Positions 33,290-42,819 are shown, numbered from the stretch's first letter. The stretch is 64,000 bases of DNA from Eisenibacter elegans DSM 3317 (GCF_000430505.1 NZ_KE387153.1:234542-298541), one strand, 5' to 3'. Notes: generated from the sequence alone by a model not told the origin. Program-made: numbers and translations.

Positions 33290-34324
33290 ATGATTCAAGA
33301 GGCTGAAAGCACCCTCCAACAAATCAAAAAGAAGCAATTTGCCCCTTGTTATTTTTTACACGGGGAGGAGTCTTATTATATCGATGCCATCAGTGAGGCT
33401 GTCGAAACACAGGTACTGGAGCCCGCCGAGCGCGGCCTCAATCAAATCTTGCTTTATGGCAAGGACACGGACATTGGGACGATTGTACAGCAGGCGCGGC
33501 GTTATCCGATGATGGCTGAACGGCAAGTGATTATTGTCAAAGAATTTCAACAAACCCCCGACATTGGGCGTGCTGAGAGTAAAAAATTGTTGGAAAATTA
33601 CCTCAAACAACCTGTTCCCAGTACGGTTTTGGTGCTTTGCCACAAACACAAAGCCTTGGCCAAAAATACGACCCTCTACAAAGCCCTAGAAGCGGGCGCA
33701 GTGGTGGTAGAAGCCAAAAAAATGACTGATGCCAAGGTAGGAGAATGGATAGGTAAATATGTGGCCGAACATCGGCGCAGTATTGGTCAAAAAGCCGTTC
33801 AGATGTTGCTAGAGGCCGTTGGTGCAGACCTTAGCCGCCTACAAAGCGAAATTGACAAGGTGCTGACGACCATCCCGGAAGGTGGTAACATCGATGAGCA
33901 AACACTGGAGCGCTTGGTGGGTATCAGTAAGGATTACAACATCTTTGAACTACAAAATGCCCTCGGTATCCGGCAAAGTTTGCAGGTATTCAAGATTCTG
34001 CAATATTGGGAGGCCAACCCTAAAAAACAACCGCTAATTCCTACAATAGCGATGCTTTTCCAATTTTTTACTAAATTGTTGGCAGCCTATGCCTCCAAAG
34101 ACCGCAGCGATGCGGGCTTGGCCAAGGTGATGGGAGTGCCGCCTTTTGCGGTCAAAAACTACAAAACAGCCTTACAACACTACAATGCACACGATATAGT
34201 GGCAGCACTGGAGGCTTTATATATCGCCGACCTTCAGTCTAAGGGAATTGAGGGACGTAACCTACCCGACCACGAAGTGCTTAAAGAATTGATGGGTAAG
34301 ATTTTGTACCGAAACATCACATAA
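33290..34324 (+). CDS. holA: DNA polymerase III subunit delta
   Basis: The 344-residue product matches the delta clamp-loader subunit: FAPCYFLHGEESYYIDAISEAVE (about 18-40), RYPMMAERQVIIVKEF, LLEAVGADLSRLQSEIDKVL (about 185-204) and a C-terminal helical collar domain. Delta opens the sliding clamp on DNA. I use the ATG at 33290 rather than the TTG nine bases earlier. It is a single gene between two copies of the AT-rich repeat. Confidence 0.9.
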   Translation: MIQEAESTLQQIKKKQFAPCYFLHGEESYYIDAISEAVETQVLEPAERGLNQILLYGKDTDIGTIVQQARRYPMMAERQVIIVKEFQQTPDIGRAESKKLLENYLKQPVPSTVLVLCHKHKALAKNTTLYKALEAGAVVVEAKKMTDAKVGEWIGKYVAEHRRSIGQKAVQMLLEAVGADLSRLQSEIDKVLTTIPEGGNIDEQTLERLVGISKDYNIFELQNALGIRQSLQVFKILQYWEANPKKQPLIPTIAMLFQFFTKLLAAYASKDRSDAGLAKVMGVPPFAVKNYKTALQHYNAHDIVAALEALYIADLQSKGIEGRNLPDHEVLKELMGKILYRNIT

Positions 34325-34349
34325 ATGGTTTTTATTTGCGTTGTTAGGC

Positions 34350-34415
34350 ATTATATATAAGAAGATTCACTTGATTTTGAGGACTCACAGGGTTTGATTC
34401 TCAAGGGTTTTCAGT
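34350..34415 (+). repeat. AT-rich dispersed repeat, copy
   Basis: AAGAAGATTCACTTGATTTT, then GAGGACTCACAGGGTTTGAT and TCTCAAGGGTTTTCAG. It has the same order and orientation as the copy at 33183, so holA is flanked by two direct copies. Confidence 0.55.
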
Positions 34416-34522
34416 TGACACTAGTATATATAGCGCTTTGGATTGCACCCCTGTTTGTTTTGATAGTATGCCTGCCTTTGTTTTAGTTTATTGATTACTT
34501 ACTGACCTTATCCTCTGTATTT

Positions 34523-37500
34523 ATGCGTCAAGCTTCTGTTGTCTTGCGCCTATTGGTGTGTTTTTTTGGCTTTTCGAGTGTGTCCTTGTGGGCGCAACAA
34601 ACCTTACGCGACCACCCAACCGAGGCGCAATATCGTACTGGGTTGGCGCTCTTTGAAAAGCGGCTCTACGCCCAAGCCCAAAACCTGCTCTCTCAAGTCG
34701 AAGAAGCCCTGCCTCAGCCCGAAGACCGCGCCGAAGCGGCCTACAAAAGTACCTTGGCCTCGCTTTATTTGCGCCGCCCCAGCGCCGACAAGCAGCTGGA
34801 GCAGTTTTTGGCCAAATACCCCCATAGCCCGCGTACTAAGCAGGCCTATTATCTTTGGGGGCAGTTTTATTATGAACAACAGGCCTATGAGGAAGCGCTT
34901 GTGTATCTTCAGAAAATCCCCATTACACAGCTAGACTTCAATGAGCGTCAAGATGTGAGGATGATGTTGGCAGTATCGTATTTTTATACTGAAAATTACC
35001 AACAAGCCGAGCCCTATTTTAACACCCTCAAAAAGACAGAAAGCAGCCCCTACAAACACGCCGCCGCTTTTTACTCGGGAGTGATTGCATACCAAGCATC
35101 ACGTTATGAGCAGGCCGTGGCTGATCTTGAGTTTTCGATGGAGTCTAATCAATATGCTTTCAAAGCCCCTATCTGGATTGTCAGTGCTTATTATGCTCAA
35201 GGCCGATACCTTGATTTGCTGGATTTTATTGAGCCGTTATTAGAAGAAGACGAAGATATTCCGGTACAAAACTACGAGGCCTTGGTAGATATTTATCTAC
35301 TGACAGCGGAGGCTTGCTTTATTATGAAAGACTATAACAATGCGGCCAATTACTACATTGGCTATGCAGGGCAAGCCACCACAAGTTTGGCTCCGGACAT
35401 TGCCTACCGCATTGGCTATACCTTTTATCATATCGGAGACTATACCAAGGCCACTGGCTATTTGCAAGAGGTTGCTCTAGAAGATAGTGATTTGGGGCAA
35501 TACGCAGCCTACTATATGGGAGCATCTTACCTGCTGGCGCACAACCAAGAGTTTGCTATTGCGCCTTTTCAGCGGGCAGCGGCTATGCCATATGAATCCA
35601 ATATCCGGCGCTTGGCACAATATAACCTCAGTTTGTTGTATTATGAGACCGAGCTTTATCCCGAAGCCATCCGGGTAATGCAAGGTTTTTTGGCACAATA
35701 CCCAGGCGATCCGCTGGCCACGCCTATTCAAGAAAACCTGACTCGTGCCTACCTTTATTCCAATGATTATGATCGGGCTATTCGCTACATCGAAAGCCTG
35801 CCCTCCAAAAGTGATACCATCCGGTATGCCTATCAGCAAGTTACGTATCTCAAGGGTATCGAATATTTTAACAACCAACAGTACAACGATGCGGTAGAGC
35901 TACTCGAAAAATCTATCCGACAGACTCGCTCTGCTGAGCTGAAGTATACCGCTGCCTATTGGCTGGCCGAAGCCTACAGCCTACAAGATTATGCCGACGA
36001 AACCACCAGAGACAACTACCTAGAAAACAGGGTAGTGCCCCTATACCGAGAAATTGTCAATTTTTATAACCCTACTTATAGTGAGTTGGCGCTAGATGCT
36101 TTGTATGGTCTGGGGTATGCGCACTACAACTTGGCCGAATATCCGGCAGCCGCCCAAGCATTTGAGCAATACCTGCAATACAGTCGCCAGCGTGGGCGCA
36201 ACAAATATGTGGCTGATGCCAGTCTTCGTTTGGCCGATAGCTACTATGGCCAACGCCAGTATACACAAGCACTCAATTTATACAATGAGGCTATCAGTAC
36301 ACAAAACCCTGAGCAAGATTATGCACTCTATCAGCGGGCAATGGTCTATGCGCTACAAGGAGACTATGAGCGTGCGGCTACTGATTTTGCTTACTTCCAA
36401 CAACTCCGTTACCAAGGGTCTCGTTATTTTATCCCGGCGCTGTATCAGCTGGCCAATGTCAACCTCAGCCTGCGACGTTATGCCGTAGCCGTCGATAATT
36501 ATACCAACCTACTGAACCAAACCAACATTGGCTCTTTTGCTCCCGATGCCTTACTCAAGCGCTCTATGGCCTATCGCAATATCAGCCGCAATGATTTGGC
36601 CATCCAAGATTGCGCTCAGATTATCCGTCGCTATCCTACAGCCCCTGTGGCCGAAGATGCCCTCTACACCCTACAACAACTGTTACGCGCCGAAGGCCGT
36701 GGCGCAGAGGCTGCCGAATATATGACCCTGTTTGCGCAAGCCAACCCGGGAAGCAATGCGGCTGAGACGATTGACTATGAACAAGCAAAAGATGCCTACT
36801 TTAACCAACAATACCAAGAAGCGGTAAGGCTGTTTGAGCGCTTTCTGGAGCGCTATCCTCAAAGCTCCCTCCGATATGATGCCGCCTTCTGGACCGGCGA
36901 TGCTTATGCTCGCTTAGGAGAGGTGAAGCAAGCCCGTCAGATGCTCATCAGAGCCACCGCCGAGCGCAAGGGCAACTACCTAGAGCGCGCCCTGCGCCGT
37001 TTGGCTTCCCTAGAGTATGAGGCTGAGCAGTACCGCCAAAGTATCAACTACTACTTTGCACTGGCAGCCCAGACCCAAAGCAAACGCGACCAAGTAGAAG
37101 CCTGGCTGGGCATAGCCCAAAACTATGAGCGGCTCAAACAAGCAGATTCGTCAATGTACTTTGCCGACTTGGTCATCAAACAGGAAGCCGGCGCGGCTCT
37201 GAGCACACAGGCACAGCTGGTTGTGGGCAAAAACCACCTTCACCAATCTCGGTATAGCGCCGCCCTAGACCTTTTTGAAAAACTATACTCCCGCGACCTC
37301 ACCGCTGTAGGCGCAGAGGCGCAGTACCTCGCCGGGAAAATATTGCATACCCAAAAACGATACAATGATTCTAACGCCCTGTTGTTGGAGCTGACTAGGC
37401 GCTATGGTAGCCAAGAATATTGGCGTGGAAAGGCTTTTTTGCTTATCGCCGAAAACTATATTGCCAACGGGGAGATTTTTCAGGCCAAATCTATGCTACA

Positions 37501-37570
37501 ATCAATCGTAGACAACGCGCCTGACCCCAACATCAAACAACTTGCCCGAACTCGACTACAAGAAATTTAA
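34523..37570 (+). CDS. Large periplasmic TPR protein
   Basis: The 1015-residue product has a signal peptide (VLRLLVCFFGFSSVSLWAQQ, cleavage near residue 25). TPR-like repeats span essentially the whole length, many with the A-x-x-Y-x-x-G/A and Y-x-x-A spacing (GVIAYQASRYEQAVADLEFS, LAEAYSLQDYADE, RLADSYYGQRQYTQALNLYN, LGEVKQARQMLIRA). Large TPR proteins of this type in Bacteroidota act as scaffolds at the outer membrane or in gliding/Tol-like systems. It overlaps nothing and is followed 4 bases later by an outer-membrane barrel gene, so the two probably work together. Confidence 0.85.
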   Translation: MRQASVVLRLLVCFFGFSSVSLWAQQTLRDHPTEAQYRTGLALFEKRLYAQAQNLLSQVEEALPQPEDRAEAAYKSTLASLYLRRPSADKQLEQFLAKYPHSPRTKQAYYLWGQFYYEQQAYEEALVYLQKIPITQLDFNERQDVRMMLAVSYFYTENYQQAEPYFNTLKKTESSPYKHAAAFYSGVIAYQASRYEQAVADLEFSMESNQYAFKAPIWIVSAYYAQGRYLDLLDFIEPLLEEDEDIPVQNYEALVDIYLLTAEACFIMKDYNNAANYYIGYAGQATTSLAPDIAYRIGYTFYHIGDYTKATGYLQEVALEDSDLGQYAAYYMGASYLLAHNQEFAIAPFQRAAAMPYESNIRRLAQYNLSLLYYETELYPEAIRVMQGFLAQYPGDPLATPIQENLTRAYLYSNDYDRAIRYIESLPSKSDTIRYAYQQVTYLKGIEYFNNQQYNDAVELLEKSIRQTRSAELKYTAAYWLAEAYSLQDYADETTRDNYLENRVVPLYREIVNFYNPTYSELALDALYGLGYAHYNLAEYPAAAQAFEQYLQYSRQRGRNKYVADASLRLADSYYGQRQYTQALNLYNEAISTQNPEQDYALYQRAMVYALQGDYERAATDFAYFQQLRYQGSRYFIPALYQLANVNLSLRRYAVAVDNYTNLLNQTNIGSFAPDALLKRSMAYRNISRNDLAIQDCAQIIRRYPTAPVAEDALYTLQQLLRAEGRGAEAAEYMTLFAQANPGSNAAETIDYEQAKDAYFNQQYQEAVRLFERFLERYPQSSLRYDAAFWTGDAYARLGEVKQARQMLIRATAERKGNYLERALRRLASLEYEAEQYRQSINYYFALAAQTQSKRDQVEAWLGIAQNYERLKQADSSMYFADLVIKQEAGAALSTQAQLVVGKNHLHQSRYSAALDLFEKLYSRDLTAVGAEAQYLAGKILHTQKRYNDSNALLLELTRRYGSQEYWRGKAFLLIAENYIANGEIFQAKSMLQSIVDNAPDPNIKQLARTRLQEI

Positions 37571-37574
37571 CTGT

Positions 37575-39248
37575 ATGCGTACGACACTCGCCTTTTTTTT
37601 ACTACTTACCATCGCCTCAGGAGCCGCCCGGCTCTACGCCCAAGGTGGGGCTGTACAAGAGCAGCAGGTAGTCATCGAAAAAGATGCCCGCATTGATTTG
37701 CCTATTCTGAAAAAAAATGCCGAAAAGGCCGTTCCTGAGCCTCTAAAACGTGTAAGAGGGCGTATCCAATACGAGCTGAATACCCCCAACTACGAAACAC
37801 AGCCTCTGGAAGTAAACTTGGCATTGCCCGAAACACAGGCCGTTGACCGACCTGTCTTAGACCGTAGCAAAGAAGGATACCTAATGGGAGGGATTGGCAA
37901 TTTTGCGACTACTTACCTCGAAGGCCTATTTACCCAAAAAATATCGCCTAACTTCAGTTATGGCCTTCACGGGAAGCATTGGTATGCGCGCCGTGGCCCT
38001 GTAGGTGGGGCAGATTACTCGGCCAACAACCTTCATGGCGTGGGGGCTTATGCTGATTTTTTTACGGAAACAGCACACTGGCACACTGACCTGAGTTATA
38101 CAAGACAAATGTTCCGCTACTATGGCTATGCTTTTGAAAACGACAACCTGCCTTTTGGCGACAGCCTGCGCCAAGTGTTCCAACGAGTAGACTGGAGCTT
38201 GCGCTATCAGAACAAATCGGCCCAAAGCCCGTGGCAATACCTCGCAGCGCTAAATGTGCGCTCTTGGAGCAGCAGAGAAAACAATAGCGAGCAACAACTA
38301 CAGCTACAAGGCCAGCTCAACTACCACTGGAACGAGCGCTGGCAAATGGGCATATATGCTGATGGAAGCTATGTGGCGCTCCGTACTGCCGAACAGCCCA
38401 ACAACGAAAATGCCCGAGCGTGGCTTGGCTTACACCCTACCCTTATCCGAAAAGATAGCGTTTGGCGTGCCGAAGTAGGTGTCGTACTGTTGGCCCAGCA
38501 AGAACGTCAAGGACAAGAAACTGAGCTTCGACTATTGCCACACCTGTTGTTTAGCTATGATTGGAGGCCCATACTGCGCGCCACCATTGGTTTTGTAGGC
38601 CAACTACAAGCCAATACCCTCTACAGTTTGAGTAGAGAAAATCCGTTTATTGCTACTGATGCCCTCCCTAGAAATACCGTACGCAACTACGAGCTTTTCC
38701 TGAAGCTCCAAGGCGACCTCAGCCCCGAATGGAACTATCAGGTGCGTGCTGCTTGGGCCAATGATGAGCAGTTTTATCTGTTTCTTAACAACCCACTAGA
38801 CCCCGCCCGCTTTGATGTGTTGTATGTACCTACCAACGCTCAAACCTGGAGCCTCAAAGCTCAAACCGAATACGAGCTCAAACCCGGGCTACAGGCCGGA
38901 GGCAGCCTCCAATACCTCTACTACCAACTGCCCGAAACCACAGAGGCTTGGCATAGGCCATCTTGGGTGGGCAACACACACTTGAGCTATGACCCTATTA
39001 AAAATTTACGCCTGAATTTGGACTTTTATTTGTATGCAGGCATCAAAGCGTTTAATTTTAATGCCGCAACAACGGTAGACCTCCCCTTGATCGCCGACCT
39101 AAACCTCCAAGCTGAATATATGCTGTGGAAACATTGGTCGGTATTTGCTCGTACAAACAACCTCTTCGGAAATACGTACCAACAATATTATCGATACCCT
39201 GTGCGGGGACTAAACTTTTTAATAGGATTGACTTATGACTTCAGATAA
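37575..39248 (+). CDS. Outer-membrane beta-barrel protein (TonB-receptor-like barrel)
   Basis: The product has 557 residues from the ATG at 37575, four bases after the TPR stop. The signal peptide (TTLAFFLLLTIASGAARLYAQ) is followed by a region with charged linkers (to about residue 100). A series of amphipathic strands with aromatic girdles then runs to a C-terminal end reading LIGLTYDFR, typical of outer-membrane barrels. No plug domain is evident, so transport by the standard TonB mechanism is not shown. It likely forms a complex with the TPR protein. Confidence 0.8.
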   Translation: MRTTLAFFLLLTIASGAARLYAQGGAVQEQQVVIEKDARIDLPILKKNAEKAVPEPLKRVRGRIQYELNTPNYETQPLEVNLALPETQAVDRPVLDRSKEGYLMGGIGNFATTYLEGLFTQKISPNFSYGLHGKHWYARRGPVGGADYSANNLHGVGAYADFFTETAHWHTDLSYTRQMFRYYGYAFENDNLPFGDSLRQVFQRVDWSLRYQNKSAQSPWQYLAALNVRSWSSRENNSEQQLQLQGQLNYHWNERWQMGIYADGSYVALRTAEQPNNENARAWLGLHPTLIRKDSVWRAEVGVVLLAQQERQGQETELRLLPHLLFSYDWRPILRATIGFVGQLQANTLYSLSRENPFIATDALPRNTVRNYELFLKLQGDLSPEWNYQVRAAWANDEQFYLFLNNPLDPARFDVLYVPTNAQTWSLKAQTEYELKPGLQAGGSLQYLYYQLPETTEAWHRPSWVGNTHLSYDPIKNLRLNLDFYLYAGIKAFNFNAATTVDLPLIADLNLQAEYMLWKHWSVFARTNNLFGNTYQQYYRYPVRGLNFLIGLTYDFR

Positions 39249-40407
39249 ACACCTGATAGAAGAGCATATATGCGGCTGGTTGCTCGAACATGACAGCTTG
39301 CTCATCCCTGAGCTAGGGCAGTTCGAATCGAGCTATCAGGGCGCAGAGGTACATTCTGGTATCCATCACTGGATGCCGCCAAGCAAACGCATCAGTTTCT
39401 ACCCCTCTTCCAAATATAACGACGGCCAGTTTGAAGCATACCTATCCGAACAAACAGGGCTGCCTTTGGCCGATATTCAAGACAAAGTACGGCAGTATGT
39501 GGCCGCCGTAAAGATAGAAGTCAGCGTACAGCGCAGCTACACCATCCACGGCTTGGGTACGTTGTATCTGGATGAGGGAGAAGTGATGAGCTTCAAAATG
39601 GCCGAAAACGCCAACCTACTCGGCGACAGCTATGGCCTGCCCAACTTATTCAGTAAGCCCGTAGACCGTGAAGAGCCTGCCGAAAACCTCGATGAAGAAG
39701 ATCCTATCTTCGAAGAAGAGCCTGAAGAGTATGACCGTACCCGCAAACGCCGCCCTATAGGCCGTTATGTAGGCGCAGGTATTGTGCTGACCGGCACTGC
39801 GATAGGAGCTTGGTATCTGGCCAACTCTGGTATTGTGCCTAAGTTATTGGGAGATAAGGGCGGAGATACCGCCGTGATTGTCCGCAATCAAGAGGACACC
39901 AGCCAAGACACCGGCGAAGACCTCTCTACTGATGAGCAGAACCTCCCCCTTGACGAACGCGCCACCCCCAGTGCGACCGAAACACCTGCAAACACGCAAA
40001 ATACCCCAGTAGAAACTCCAGCAAAAACTGATAACAAGGCTGCCAAAAATACACAGGGCAATACCACCAACTCCCAAAGCGTCAAAGTAGAGTTGCCACC
40101 ACCCAACCGCAATATCTTGGGCGCGCTGGCTATCAACCCTACTCCGCCAGCCAACCTTTCGCAAGTATTGATAAAAGCACCCAGCAAGCAGTTTTATGTA
40201 ATCGTAGGGAGCTTTGATAAGGCCGAAAACGCCTATTCTCTCTATAACCATATGACTCAGAAGGGTTTCCGACAACTACGCATTGTAGAGCAAGGCAACC
40301 GCGTAAGGGTCTCTTCTTATGTGTTTGCTGACCGTGAGCAGGCCAAAACACACGAACAAACCCTAAAAACGCAGTATGGCATTGATGCTTGGGTCTTGCA
40401 GTTTTGA
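39235..40407 (+). CDS. HU/CCDC81-like and SPOR-domain membrane protein
   Basis: The 390-residue product overlaps the barrel gene by 14 bases. The N-terminal domain (about 1-125) fits the bacterial CCDC81-like HU fold (HICGWLLEHDSLLIPELGQFES, YTIHGLGTLYLDEGE). A basic stretch and one transmembrane helix follow (about 176-198), then a low-complexity Thr/Pro/Asn linker and a C-terminal SPOR domain (about 315-390, FYVIVGSFDKAENAYSLYNHM) that binds denuded peptidoglycan glycans. It would link the cytoplasm to the septal or cell-wall region. A terminator follows. Confidence 0.87.
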   Translation: MTSDKHLIEEHICGWLLEHDSLLIPELGQFESSYQGAEVHSGIHHWMPPSKRISFYPSSKYNDGQFEAYLSEQTGLPLADIQDKVRQYVAAVKIEVSVQRSYTIHGLGTLYLDEGEVMSFKMAENANLLGDSYGLPNLFSKPVDREEPAENLDEEDPIFEEEPEEYDRTRKRRPIGRYVGAGIVLTGTAIGAWYLANSGIVPKLLGDKGGDTAVIVRNQEDTSQDTGEDLSTDEQNLPLDERATPSATETPANTQNTPVETPAKTDNKAAKNTQGNTTNSQSVKVELPPPNRNILGALAINPTPPANLSQVLIKAPSKQFYVIVGSFDKAENAYSLYNHMTQKGFRQLRIVEQGNRVRVSSYVFADREQAKTHEQTLKTQYGIDAWVLQF

Positions 40408-40414
40408 TATACTT

Positions 40415-40439
40415 TACCCCACGGCAAAACCGTGGGGTA
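40415..40439 (+). terminator. Terminator between the HU/SPOR and RidA genes
   Basis: TACCCCACGG/CCGTGGGGTA perfect 10-bp stem with a 5-base loop; it suits both convergent genes. Confidence 0.8.
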
Positions 40440-40449
40440 TTTGTACTTT

Positions 40450-40839
40450 TTATTTCACTACTGTTGCCTCAAGCTCTACTCGCAGTGTTTCGAAAAGGCT
40501 TTTGACTTCCAATACGGTAGAAGCCTGCTGTATCCCGTTTTCGGCTGTCCATTTTTGAAAAACATCGAAATTTTCGAACAACTCAGCCTTTGAGGTAGTG
40601 TAAATATTCAGACGCACAATGTTTTTTAGCTCATAGCCAGCCTCCCGTATGACCCTTTCCAGGTTTTGGATGCTGTGGATCAATTGCGCACGCATATCCT
40701 GATTGCTGGATACCCCTTCATCATCTATGGCCGTTTGCCCAGAAACATATAGCGTGCTTTCCACATTCTTTACTTCTACGGCTTGCACATAGCTTCTTGT
40801 GTCTTGCCAACGCCAAGGGTTATTACTGTTTTTTTGCAT
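40450..40839 (-). CDS. RidA/YjgF-family protein
   Basis: The product has 129 residues from the ATG at 40839; the longer frame adds an unlikely leader. It has VKNVESTLYVSGQTAIDDEG, QLIHSIQNLERVIREAGYELKNIVRLNIYTT and a VLEVKSLFETLRVELEATV end, all matching the Rid trimer fold. The conserved active-site Arg of RidA (near the C-terminal P-x-R motif) is not obvious, so it may be a Rid subgroup without imine deaminase activity. It is divergently placed from nothing and ends convergent with the HU/SPOR gene; the Crp-type regulator lies just upstream. Confidence 0.82.
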   Translation of the reverse strand: MQKNSNNPWRWQDTRSYVQAVEVKNVESTLYVSGQTAIDDEGVSSNQDMRAQLIHSIQNLERVIREAGYELKNIVRLNIYTTSKAELFENFDVFQKWTAENGIQQASTVLEVKSLFETLRVELEATVVK

Positions 40840-40925
40840 CTTAAAGTAGTTTAAATGAGCAGATACGTTAATCTGGCACAAATATCTGACTACTTTCTAG
40901 GATACTGGTGTGAGCCAAATCACTA

Positions 40926-41474
40926 TTATTTTTTAGCCCGCCTATATAATCTACTCAGCGTTTCCCTTGAAACACCAAGATAAAGCGCCAATACAGATTT
41001 GGGAACTCGCTGAATAAGCGTAGGATATAGTTGTACAAATTGTTCGTACCTTTCTTTGGGTGATAATGCCAGAAGCGACAAAATCCTTCTCTGACTAGCA
41101 ATATGGCCTTTTATTGATTTTTCTAAAAAATAATTTGATAATTTATGCTTTTCTAAAAACACAAAATAGCTATCATAATTCAGGCCATACACTACTGTAT
41201 CTTCCAAACACTGGAGCGATAAGGTGGCTTTGTCTTGATTGCAGAATGCAGCAAAGTCTGTTTCCCACCATTGTTCAAAAGCAAAGGATAAAATAAACTC
41301 CTTGGCTCCTTCATCGATATAAGACAGCTTGACCAACCCACTCAAGATAAAGTAAATGTGCTTGACTGTATCATTTTCTTTTATTATAAAATCCCCTTTG
41401 CTAAACTTTTTGTACTCGAACATCTCTTTTAGTGTTAGCGCTTCTTCTGCTGTCAAGTGATTAAATAAGTCCAT
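40926..41474 (-). CDS. Crp/Fnr-family transcriptional regulator
   Basis: The 182-residue product has a cyclic-nucleotide-binding-like barrel (about 5-115; SKGDFIIKENDTVKHIYFILSGLVKL) and a short helix-turn-helix (about 150-178; PKSVLALYLGVSRETLSRLYRRA). The phosphate-binding cassette R-x-S of cAMP-binding Crp is not seen, so the ligand is unclear. It is encoded 86 bases upstream of the RidA gene on the same strand and may control it (inference). Confidence 0.87.
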   Translation of the reverse strand: MDLFNHLTAEEALTLKEMFEYKKFSKGDFIIKENDTVKHIYFILSGLVKLSYIDEGAKEFILSFAFEQWWETDFAAFCNQDKATLSLQCLEDTVVYGLNYDSYFVFLEKHKLSNYFLEKSIKGHIASQRRILSLLALSPKERYEQFVQLYPTLIQRVPKSVLALYLGVSRETLSRLYRRAKK

Positions 41475-41542
41475 ATCTTTTATGGGTTGATGTGATATAT
41501 AATTATTTATATTCAGTCAAAAATTAATCTAGAAAATATCCG

Positions 41543-41583
41543 CATTGAAAATCCTTGCGCGCCAAGTAAATCTTGGTATATCT
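41543..41583 (-). repeat. AT-rich dispersed repeat, degenerate reverse copy
   Basis: GAAAATCCTTG, then GTAAATCTTGGTATA, match the reverse complement of the copy at 33183 with the middle shortened. Confidence 0.4.
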
Positions 41584-41645
41584 TTCCAAAATTAGCCCCA
41601 ATTGGATTCGGCCAAAGTTATGGAAGGGTCAGGTTGTGACAAAAT

Positions 41646-41769
41646 CACACCACTAGACATTTTCCAAACCCTACTATGGGCTAAGTCTTATTTATAACCG
41701 AATAAGGCTCCAACTTGTCTCGGAGCAGGAGTTCCAAGCTGCTTTTCCGAAAGTGTCCAGCAGCGTGTG
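41646..41769 (+). repeat. Palindromic MITE-like element, copy 4
   Basis: The left end CACACCACTAGACATTTTCC and right end TCCGAAAGTGTCCAGCAGCG followed by TGTG form long inverted repeats. The core is GGGCTAAGTCTTATTTATA. It lies between the divergent Crp and ExbB-like genes, where it could carry promoters. Confidence 0.85.
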
Positions 41770-41886
41770 ACAAGATTTATTTGATTTGAAGGCGCACTAC
41801 TAGGCAAACGCTTGTTCGTTTGAACAATTTTAACAACCTTTGCTTCGTTTTTCTCCAAGACACCTCAACAACCATTTATTTGGCTT

Positions 41887-42570
41887 ATGGAAAGCACCTT
41901 GGCAGCTTTGCTCCTACAGCTCAGCCCTAACAACCCCCAGCAGGAATCGCTCTCGGTCATTGATTTAGCTTTTGAAGGAGGGTTTACGATGATTCCTATT
42001 CTGCTACTCTCTGTGGCAGGGTTATATATCTTTTTTGAACGCATCATCACCATCAAGCGTGCCGCCCGTAATCCACAAGGCTGGATGCGCAAGGTGAAGC
42101 AGCTTGTACTCGAAGGCAATATAGAGGCTGCCAAGCAGCTTTGTGAAAACAAAAACACTCCCATAGCCCGAATGATTGCCAAAGGGCTTTCGCGTATTGG
42201 CAGCCCGCTCAAAAACATTGAAACCTCCATTGAATATGTGGGTAAGATAGAAGTTTACCGCCTAGAGCGCAACTTGTCTATGTTGGCGACCATTGCTGGC
42301 GCAGCACCGATGGTGGGCTTTTTGGGCACAGTTATCGGGATGATCCAAGCCTTTATGGTCATTTCGCAGCAGGAAGGCGCTGTAAGCCCCCAACTCCTCT
42401 CATCAGGCATTTATACGGCTATGGTTACAACAGTGGCCGGGCTTATTGTGGGAATTCTGATGAACTTGGCTTACAATTACCTTGTCGGGCAAGTACAAAA
42501 GGTAATCCATAATATGGAATATATCTCGATGGACTTTCTGGATTTACTCCAAGAGCCTCAAAAAAAATAG
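41887..42570 (+). CDS. MotA/TolQ/ExbB proton-channel-family protein
   Basis: The 227-residue product has three membrane helices: TMIPILLLSVAGLYIFFERI (about 35-54), the pore-lining AGAAPMVGFLGTVIGMIQAF (about 138-157) and YTAMVTTVAGLIVGILMNLAY (about 177-197). It has the ExbB/TolQ signature G-T-V-I-G-M and an N-terminal periplasmic leader. These channels work with an ExbD/TolR partner to harvest proton motive force. The next gene is an rRNA methyltransferase, so no ExbD/TolR is adjacent, which is unusual. A good terminator closes the gene. Confidence 0.9.
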   Translation: MESTLAALLLQLSPNNPQQESLSVIDLAFEGGFTMIPILLLSVAGLYIFFERIITIKRAARNPQGWMRKVKQLVLEGNIEAAKQLCENKNTPIARMIAKGLSRIGSPLKNIETSIEYVGKIEVYRLERNLSMLATIAGAAPMVGFLGTVIGMIQAFMVISQQEGAVSPQLLSSGIYTAMVTTVAGLIVGILMNLAYNYLVGQVQKVIHNMEYISMDFLDLLQEPQKK

Positions 42571-42598
42571 TTTCAGCCATAGTTTAGGATATTTTGGT

Positions 42599-42644
42599 AT
42601 CCCTTGAAAGACCGCCCTTGTGTGTTTTCAAGGGGTATTTTTTT
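42599..42644 (+). terminator. Terminator after the ExbB-like gene
   Basis: TCCCTTGAAA and TTTCAAGGGG form a 10-bp stem (one wobble) followed by TATTTTTTT. Confidence 0.8.
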
Positions 42645-42667
42645 GATGGCTAAGATTTGGTTTGGGA

Positions 42668-42800
42668 CATACGCCGCTGGACATTTTCCAAACCCCGTCG
42701 TTAAAACTATGGGTTAAGTCTCATTGTACCCTAAAATCAGGCCTCAGCTCCGACACAAACTGAGGTGCCGAGTTACTTTTCCAAAACGTCCAGTGGTATG
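42668..42800 (+). repeat. Palindromic MITE-like element, copy 5
   Basis: The left end CATACGCCGCTGGACATTTT and right end AAAACGTCCAGTGGTATG are inverted repeats. The core GGGTTAAGTCTCATTGTA is present; the inner palindrome is altered (CCTCAGCTCCGACACAAACT followed by GAGG). The copy lies between co-directional genes. Confidence 0.8.
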
Positions 42801-42819
42801 GGTTGGGGATATGCGTACG

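Noticed and set aside
37542-37574. Earlier start for the outer-membrane barrel gene overlapping the TPR gene
   Set aside because: The ATG at 37575 gives a proper signal peptide, whereas the extension adds charged residues in front of it.
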